Positions 58,653 through 64,000 of a stretch of DNA of 64,000 bases are shown here, piece after piece. The stretch is taken from positions 1-64,000 of the forward strand of contig JBEBHH010000002.1 in assembly GCA_040080965.1 (NCBI GenBank). Reading direction: 5' to 3'. The number at the start of each line of letters is the position of its first letter. The first letter of the stretch is position 1. The position numbers and the translations under genes were made by a program. The stretch comes from SHZI01 sp040080965 (GTDB taxonomy: Bacteria > Pseudomonadota > Gammaproteobacteria > Steroidobacterales > GCA-2729495). The notes beneath the pieces are model-generated. The model worked only from the letters and a program-made list of their open reading frames with translations, was not told the DNA's origin and searched no databases.

Positions 58653-59866
58653 ACAGCGGGTTGCCAGGCGAGCAATTCCTCGACTGTCTGGAAGCGTTCA
58701 GCTGGGAGCTTGGCCAGCATGCGCTGGACGAGGGGCTGGAACTCCCGAAGGGACATCGGCAGGCCAGGCAACGGTGATTGCCGGTGCTTGACGATCACGG
58801 CCATCGCCGTGTCCCCGTCGAATGGCTTGGAGCCCGTCAGCATCTCGTAGAAGATCACACCGAGACTGTAGATGTCGCCACGCACGTCGACAGGCTCACC
58901 GTGCCCCTGCTCGGGACTCATGTAGTAGGGAGTGCCGAAGATTGCGCCGGCGCCCGTAACCTCCGCCTGCAATGCCACCTGCTTGGCCAGGCCAAAGTCG
59001 ATCAGGGCGATGGAGCCGTCGTCACGAAACAGGACATTGGTGGGTTTCAGGTCGCGGTGCAGGATGCCGGCCGCGTGCAGTACGCCCAGGGCGCCGGCGA
59101 TGTCGCGCATCAGCCGGTAGGCCTCGTAGCGGTCCATCCCGGCGCCAATGCGCCGCTTCAGGCTGCCACCCCCGCAGTACTCCATGGCGATGTACGCATG
59201 ATCGTCAGCGACACCGAAGTCGAGGATGCGTACCACGTTGGGGTGATCAAGGCGGGCCACCAGCTCGTATTCCCTGAGAAAGCGGTCGAGTATCTTCCCG
59301 GTGGACGAGTCGGCGACCTGGTGCAGGACCTTCAGCACGATTTGCCGTTCCGAACTGCGCTGGCGAGCGAGGTAAACGGTCGCAATCTCGCCGTGCGCCA
59401 GCTTGCGCACGATCTCGTAGTTCCGCGGAATCGGGTCGTTGCCGGGGCCCGCCGCCGGCTCGCCACCGCCATTGCTGATGGCGGCACCCCGGCCCTGCGC
59501 CTTCAGCGCCTCCTCGATAGCCTCGACCAGACGGGCGTTGCTGAGGCCCGGCTTGCCCACGTAATCATCGGCACCCGCTTTCACGGCGGCAACCACCTGC
59601 CGCTCGTCACCGCTGCCGACCACTACGATCGGGGGAAAACGGGGCAGCGCGCGGAACTGCCTCACCCATTCCACGGCGTCACCGCGTCCGCATGGGTGAC
59701 CGAGAAGGATTACGTCGTTGCCGGCGCCAGAGAAGGCCTCGGGGAGGCGGCCCGAGAGCAGCGGGTCGTACTCGCGGATCACCGCATCGGGCCAGCGCGT
59801 GGCCACATGGTGCGAGAGCAGCCGACGATAGTCGGCGTGGTCGTCGATGATGAGGAACTTGAGCAG
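58649..59866 (-). CDS. Ser/Thr protein kinase with degenerate receiver domain
   Basis: A 405-residue protein if it starts at CTG 59866, 5 nt after the purF stop. The receiver domain (1-122) begins MLKFLIIDDHADYR with both acidic pocket residues (Asp8, Asp9) and Lys105, but the phosphorylatable Asp is replaced by Gly56 (VILLGHPCG). The kinase domain (150-400) is complete: Lys179, HRDLKPTN (Asp272) and IDFGLAKQ (Asp290), then YMSPEQ. The nearest standard start, GTG 59806, would delete the acidic pocket, so a CTG start is favoured. Targets are unknown; by position it is co-transcribed with purF. Confidence 0.8.
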   Translation of the reverse strand: MLKFLIIDDHADYRRLLSHHVATRWPDAVIREYDPLLSGRLPEAFSGAGNDVILLGHPCGRGDAVEWVRQFRALPRFPPIVVVGSGDERQVVAAVKAGADDYVGKPGLSNARLVEAIEEALKAQGRGAAISNGGGEPAAGPGNDPIPRNYEIVRKLAHGEIATVYLARQRSSERQIVLKVLHQVADSSTGKILDRFLREYELVARLDHPNVVRILDFGVADDHAYIAMEYCGGGSLKRRIGAGMDRYEAYRLMRDIAGALGVLHAAGILHRDLKPTNVLFRDDGSIALIDFGLAKQVALQAEVTGAGAIFGTPYYMSPEQGHGEPVDVRGDIYSLGVIFYEMLTGSKPFDGDTAMAVIVKHRQSPLPGLPMSLREFQPLVQRMLAKLPAERFQTVEELLAWQPAV

Positions 59867-59871
59867 AGGCG

Positions 59872-61434
59872 CTAACCGGCGCGCAGGCGCGGCCCGGGGG
59901 TCAGGGGTGTGACATCGCCACCCTCCGGTTCGCGGAACTCGACCGGCCCTCGACGTTTCTTGCCTTCGCGCTGGCTCTTGGCGCGATCGGAACGCTCCTG
60001 CTCGAGGCGCGCAAGGTACTCGGGACTGACGTCGCCCGTGACGTAATGACCCGAGAAACAGGAGGTGTCGAAATGCGTGATGTCACCGTTATCGTAGCGG
60101 ACTGCCCGGATCAGGTCGTCAAGGTCCTGGTAGACCAGCCAGTCAGCGCCGATGAACTCCTGCACCTGCTGCTCGGTGCGACCGTGGGCCACGAGCTCGC
60201 TGGCGGCCGGCATGTCGATGCCGTAGACGTTCGGGTAACGCACCGGAGGAGATGCCGAGGCAAAGTACACGCGCCGGGCACCAGCCTCGCGCGCCATCTC
60301 GATGATCTGCTTGGAGGTCGTCCCGCGGACGACGGAGTCATCCACCAGCAGGACATTCTTGTCCCGAAACTCCAGGTCGATTGCGTTGAGCTTGCGACGA
60401 ACCGACTGACGGCGCTGGTCCTGCCCCGGCATGATGAACGTTCGACCGATATAGCGGTTCTTGATGAACCCCTCCCGGTATTTCACGCCAAGGCGGTGGG
60501 CGACCTCGAGGGCGCTGGTGCGGCTTGAATCGGGAATCGGAATGACCACGTCGATGTCGTGATCGGGACGCTCGCGCAGGATCTTGTCGGCGAGTCGCTC
60601 GCCCATGCGCAATCGGGACTTGTAGACGGAGATCCTGTCGATGATTGAGTCTGGCCGGGCGAAGTAGACGTACTCGAAGATGCACGGCGTGTAGCTTCGC
60701 CGCGCACCGCATTGCTGGCTGTGCAGTGTGCCGTCGCTCTCGATGATCACCGCCTCACCGGGCAGGATGTCCCGCACTACCTCGAAGTCAAGGGCGTCCA
60801 TGGCCACGCTTTCGGAGGCCACCATATGCTCGACCCCGCCCCCGGTTTCCCGCCGGCCCATGACCAGCGGCCGGATACCGTGCGGATCGCGGAAGGCCAC
60901 GATGCCGTAACCGATGACCAGCGCTACGACTGCATAGCCGCCCCGGCAGCGGCGGTGGACGGCGGCGACGGCTGCGAATATGGCCTTGGGCGTTACCCGC
61001 TCGTTGTCCTGGCGCTGCAACTCGTGGGCAAAGACGTTCAGGAGGGCTTCAGTGTCGGAGCCAGTGTTCAGGTGGCGGCGGTCCTGCTGCACGAGCAGCG
61101 CCTTCAATTCGTCGGAATTGGTGAGATTGCCGTTGTGCGCGAGGCCAATGCCGTAGGGGGAATTCACGTAGAACGGCTGGGCCTCGGAAGAATTCAGGGT
61201 GCCGGCCGTGGGATAACGGCAGTGGCCGATGCCGATGTTGCCGCGCAGTTCTTCCATGTGGCGTTGCTGGAAGACGTCGCTGACCAGCCCGTTCTTCTTG
61301 CGGGTGCAAAGGGTGCCATTGGAGTCGGTCATGATGCCGGCGGCATCCTGCCCCCGGTGCTGGAGGACTGTCAGCGCATCATAAATGGCCTGATTGACAG
61401 GCCGATGGCCGACGATGCCAACGATGCCACACAC
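59872..61434 (-). CDS. purF: Amidophosphoribosyltransferase
   Basis: A 520-residue enzyme for the first committed step of purine synthesis: glutamine plus PRPP to phosphoribosylamine. The class II glutaminase nucleophile is Cys2 (MCGIVGIVGH); HRGQDAAGIMT and LAHNGNLTN follow; the PRPP loop is LLVDDSVVRGTTSKQI. A basic, disordered-looking C-terminal tail follows the core. It begins directly after cvpA (1-nt gap), the conserved cvpA-purF arrangement. Confidence 0.97.
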   Translation of the reverse strand: MCGIVGIVGHRPVNQAIYDALTVLQHRGQDAAGIMTDSNGTLCTRKKNGLVSDVFQQRHMEELRGNIGIGHCRYPTAGTLNSSEAQPFYVNSPYGIGLAHNGNLTNSDELKALLVQQDRRHLNTGSDTEALLNVFAHELQRQDNERVTPKAIFAAVAAVHRRCRGGYAVVALVIGYGIVAFRDPHGIRPLVMGRRETGGGVEHMVASESVAMDALDFEVVRDILPGEAVIIESDGTLHSQQCGARRSYTPCIFEYVYFARPDSIIDRISVYKSRLRMGERLADKILRERPDHDIDVVIPIPDSSRTSALEVAHRLGVKYREGFIKNRYIGRTFIMPGQDQRRQSVRRKLNAIDLEFRDKNVLLVDDSVVRGTTSKQIIEMAREAGARRVYFASASPPVRYPNVYGIDMPAASELVAHGRTEQQVQEFIGADWLVYQDLDDLIRAVRYDNGDITHFDTSCFSGHYVTGDVSPEYLARLEQERSDRAKSQREGKKRRGPVEFREPEGGDVTPLTPGPRLRAG

Positions 61435-61435
61435 G

Positions 61436-61930
61436 TTAGAGCCGGACTCCTTGTTGGTTGGCCAGACGCTCTTCCGCCACGTCCCGCAGCTCGGCCCCTA
61501 CTGCGGCCGCATACGGTAGCAGCTTGGACTCCCGCCACCAAGGCTCGGCAGCAAACCCGCCCAGGTCGAGGGCCAGCACGAGGATGCCGGCGAGCACGAC
61601 GCCCCGGGCGATCCCGAACAGCATACCCAGAACCCGATCGGTGCCGGTTATGACGCTCCGCCGGACGAAATAGGTGACAACCCAGGCCAGGACGCTCCCC
61701 GCAAACAGCACGCCCACGAACAACGCGAGCCGCCCGGCCCAGAGCTGCCACAGGGAATCGTCGAGGACCGTCGTGAAAAGGCGCGCAGCCTGCTGCCCGA
61801 AACGGGCCGCACACCACAGTGCCGCAACCCAGATGACGAGGGAAAGCGCTTCCCTGATCAGGCCGCGGAGGACGCCGACCAGTCCCGACACGAGGAGCAT
61901 CCCCAGGAGGATGTAGTCGAAAGTGCTCAT
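61436..61930 (-). CDS. cvpA: CvpA family membrane protein
   Basis: A 164-residue inner-membrane protein with four hydrophobic segments (DYILLGMLLVSGLVGVLRGL, LVIWVAALWCAARFG, WAGRLALFVGVLFAGSVLAWVV, GIARGVVLAGILVLAL). Named for colicin V production, later linked to envelope stress; biochemical role unsettled. Encoded between dedD and purF as usual. Confidence 0.92.
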   Translation of the reverse strand: MSTFDYILLGMLLVSGLVGVLRGLIREALSLVIWVAALWCAARFGQQAARLFTTVLDDSLWQLWAGRLALFVGVLFAGSVLAWVVTYFVRRSVITGTDRVLGMLFGIARGVVLAGILVLALDLGGFAAEPWWRESKLLPYAAAVGAELRDVAEERLANQQGVRL

Positions 61931-61980
61931 TTCAAGGTCCCGCCAGGGGGATCCGCGCCGGGCAAGGCGTGTCGGCCGGC

Positions 61981-62625
61981 CTATTTGCGGCCAACCCGGC
62001 CACCCTTGAAGCCGGCTGCCGCCAGGCGCGCGGCGAGGGCCTCGGCGCTGGCCTTGTCTGGCTCCGGACCGGCGCGAACCCGGAACAGTGTGCCACTGGA
62101 TCCACCGCCACCCTGCACCGACACGCTGAACCCCTTCCGCTTCAGGTCAGCGGCCAGGCGCTCTGCATTTTCGCGCTTGGAGAAACTGCCCAGCTGGACG
62201 AGCCAGTCCCCGCTGGCGGCACCCGCTGCCTGCGCCAGCGATTCGGGTGAGGTAACCACCGGCTCGGTTGCTGGCGAGCCCGCCGGCGCGGCGGCGACGG
62301 GCGTCGGCTCGGAGTCGGGGAGCACCATCCCACCAGCCTCCTCGACCACCGGAGGTTCCCCGGCCGGGGCCGCGGGTTCCGGCGGGGCCGGTACTGGAAG
62401 CTCGCGGCTGGGACGGCCCTGGACGGCCGTGGGGACCGGGGGTTCGCGCTCGGCACCATCCAGGCGGATCGTGTGGGTCCGCAAGTCGATGGCCTCCTCC
62501 ACCGCCGGGTGGGTGATGGTGGCGCCCGAGTCCGGATTGCCGTCGAGGATTGCCGGAACGACAAGCACCAGCACCGCGAGCAGGCAAGCGGCCCCGACCA
62601 TTCGTTCTGCGAGCTGGCGGTCCAT
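61981..62625 (-). CDS. dedD: SPOR-domain cell division protein DedD
   Basis: A 214-residue bitopic protein: N-terminal membrane helix (VGAACLLAVLVLVVPAIL, about 10-27), a Pro/Ala/Glu-rich periplasmic linker (60-135) and a C-terminal SPOR domain (about 140-212: WLVQLGSFSKRENAERLAAD, GTLFRVRAGPEPDKASAEAL) that binds denuded septal peptidoglycan. It sits between folC and cvpA, as in E. coli. Confidence 0.9.
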   Translation of the reverse strand: MDRQLAERMVGAACLLAVLVLVVPAILDGNPDSGATITHPAVEEAIDLRTHTIRLDGAEREPPVPTAVQGRPSRELPVPAPPEPAAPAGEPPVVEEAGGMVLPDSEPTPVAAAPAGSPATEPVVTSPESLAQAAGAASGDWLVQLGSFSKRENAERLAADLKRKGFSVSVQGGGGSSGTLFRVRAGPEPDKASAEALAARLAAAGFKGGRVGRK

Positions 62626-62649
62626 GAAGACTTACATCCGGGAAGAGTT

Positions 62650-63948
62650 TTAGTATAAACCAAGCCACCGGAGGGCGGGCGCGACGATCCGGAACGAGCC
62701 ACAGACCACGATCCGGCCCCCGGCCGGGGTCAGTTGCCGGGCCCGCTCGAAGGCGCCCGCCGGCGTGCCAACCCAGCAGAAATCGCTCACCCCCGCGGCT
62801 GCCATGGCGCTGCGCATCAGGGCTTCGGTGCTCGCTCGCGGGTCATCAAGACCCGTGACGATCCAGCGCGCGGCCACGGACCTCAGTTCGCCGACGAACC
62901 CGGAAATCGCCTTGTCAGCGAGGAGCGAAACGACGACCGTTACGTCGCGACGGCCGCCTGGCAGTGCCGGGAGCGTACCGAGCTGGTCACGCAGCACTGC
63001 CGCCGCCTGGGGGTTGTGGGCGACATCCAGGATCCACTCGTGCTCGCGGCGCACCACCTGGAAGCGGCCCGGCGGGCTGGAGCGCAGCAGCACAGGGTTC
63101 AGGAACGGCGCGGTCAAGGGCAGCGGGGGCGCGAGACGGGACAGCAGGGCGAGCGCCACCGTCGCATTCCTGAACTGGGCGGCAGCCCAGTGGCTGGGCG
63201 CCATCAGACCTTCGATGCGCTCCACTCCTCCGTTCCCGGGCCAGGACCAGGTCCAGGCGTCACCCGCCGGGTCCCGAGTGCAGCCAAAGTCACAGCCGAG
63301 CGAGCGCAGGTCGGCGCCGATCAATGTCGCCCGCGCGCGGATTGCGGCGGGGACCGGCTCGTCGCCAAAGAGCGCCAGCCTCCCGGGCCGGAGTATTCCC
63401 GCCTTCTCCGCCGCGATGGCCTCGATGGAGTCGCCCAGCCACTCCTGGTGATCGAGACCGATGGTGGTGATCACTGCGACGTCGGCATCCACTGCGTTGA
63501 CCGCATCAAGGCGGCCACCCAGGCCCACCTCCAGCAGCCACGTATCGCAGCCCGCGTCAGCGAAGCAGGCCAGGGCCGCCAGCGTACCGAACTCGAAGTA
63601 CGTCAGCGGCAAGCCGCCCCGGGCCGACTCGACCCGCTCGAACGCGCGGATCAACACCGCGTCCTCGACCGGGTTATCCGCGATCCGGATCCGCTCGTTG
63701 TAGCGGACCAGATGCGGCGACGTGTACAGGCCGGGATTGCCGCCGCTGGACCGAAGGACATCGTGCAGGAGCGTGATCGTGGTGCCCTTGCCGTTGGTTC
63801 CGCCGACAGTGAGCACGCGGCCGGCGGGTGGCGCGAGCGCCAGGCGTTCAAGGACCTCCCGCACCCGGTCGAGGCCCATGTCGATGGGCCGGGCATTCAG
63901 CGACTCCTGCCACCGAAGCCAGTCGACGACAGATGAAGGGCGTGTCAT
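62650..63948 (-). CDS. folC: Folylpolyglutamate / dihydrofolate synthase
   Basis: A 432-residue Mur-ligase-family enzyme adding glutamate to folates (and making dihydrofolate). The P-loop TVGGTNGKGTT (residues 48-57), SPHLVRYNERIRI, LLEVGLGGRLDAVNAV and ITTIGLDHQEWLG are the signature segments; HEWILDVAHNPQAA marks the C-terminal domain. ATG 63948 overlaps the stop of the upstream gene (ATGA). Confidence 0.96.
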   Translation of the reverse strand: MTRPSSVVDWLRWQESLNARPIDMGLDRVREVLERLALAPPAGRVLTVGGTNGKGTTITLLHDVLRSSGGNPGLYTSPHLVRYNERIRIADNPVEDAVLIRAFERVESARGGLPLTYFEFGTLAALACFADAGCDTWLLEVGLGGRLDAVNAVDADVAVITTIGLDHQEWLGDSIEAIAAEKAGILRPGRLALFGDEPVPAAIRARATLIGADLRSLGCDFGCTRDPAGDAWTWSWPGNGGVERIEGLMAPSHWAAAQFRNATVALALLSRLAPPLPLTAPFLNPVLLRSSPPGRFQVVRREHEWILDVAHNPQAAAVLRDQLGTLPALPGGRRDVTVVVSLLADKAISGFVGELRSVAARWIVTGLDDPRASTEALMRSAMAAAGVSDFCWVGTPAGAFERARQLTPAGGRIVVCGSFRIVAPALRWLGLY

Positions 63949-64000
63949 GAGTGACGGATCGCGGCCGACTGCCGCGGAGTCATGGCCGGAAAGCTCCGGC
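63945..64000 (-). CDS. C-terminal end of an upstream gene, probably accD
   Basis: A minus-strand frame is open from the window edge to TGA 63947-63945, overlapping the folC start as ATGA; the last residues read PAMTPRQSAAIRHS. In gammaproteobacteria the gene before folC is usually accD (acetyl-CoA carboxylase beta subunit). Only the position supports the name. Confidence 0.45.
   Translation of the reverse strand, partial: RSFPAMTPRQSAAIRHS

Noticed and set aside
1..64000. Insertion sequences, prophage genes, CRISPR arrays, toxin-antitoxin or defence systems
   Set aside because: No transposase, integrase, phage structural, Cas or defence-family motif was found in any frame.

Overview
The window is a G+C-rich stretch of a gammaproteobacterial chromosome. 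The evidence is the conserved block tRNA(Pro-Arg-His-Lys-Leu)-tig-clpP-clpX-lon-hupB-ppiD, the folC-dedD-cvpA-purF cluster and dnaQ-rnhA. No insertion sequence, prophage or CRISPR array was seen. The species cannot be named from the sequence alone.

Positions 1-25.5 kb hold an exopolysaccharide locus of the exosortase A (XrtA/PEP-CTERM) type. It has the XrtA-associated acyl-CoA ligase and PLP decarboxylase (left edge), FemAB-like protein, DUF3473 polysaccharide deacetylase, outer-membrane beta-barrel, tyrosine autokinase, chain-length determinant and Wza-like export lipoprotein (7.6-14.0 kb, one minus-strand operon). Glycosyltransferases, an asparagine-synthase-type amidotransferase, hydrolases 1 and 2 and a small acyl carrier protein follow. 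The exosortase itself, its dedicated ATPase and any PEP-CTERM substrate are not in the window. Inserted at 2.8-6.3 kb is a c-di-GMP-I riboswitch, with its own sigma70-like promoter, in front of a giant secreted protein. That ORF appears to fuse a beta-propeller/Ig/FnIII protein ending in a sorting-like tail to a second protein with its own signal peptide.

Positions 25.7-35.3 kb are an accessory polysaccharide-modification region: O-antigen-ligase-type membrane protein, glycosyltransferase, secreted TPR protein, DegT-type PLP enzyme, FemAB/GNAT-like protein, and two paralogous ATP-grasp ligases in opposite orientation with a polysaccharide deacetylase between them. With the two asparagine-synthase-like proteins and the other deacetylases, this suggests a polymer that is deacetylated and then amidated or aminoacylated. 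That is an inference.

Positions 35.4-43.7 kb supply sugar nucleotides: phosphomannomutase, GDP-mannose pyrophosphorylase, UDP-glucose dehydrogenase, phosphoglucose isomerase, a UDP-glucuronate-4-epimerase-like enzyme and a TviB-type UDP-HexNAc dehydrogenase. They would feed GDP-mannose, uronic acids and possibly amino-uronic acids to the glycosyltransferases.

Positions 43.8-64 kb are housekeeping: dnaQ, rnhA, a methyltransferase, fabI, ppiD, tRNA-Asp and tRNA-Val, hupB, lon, clpX, clpP, tig, five tRNAs, folD, a periplasmic cyclophilin, lpxH, a Ser/Thr kinase with a degenerate receiver domain, purF, cvpA, dedD, folC and the end of a gene that is probably accD. Three short REP-like palindromes are scattered between genes.
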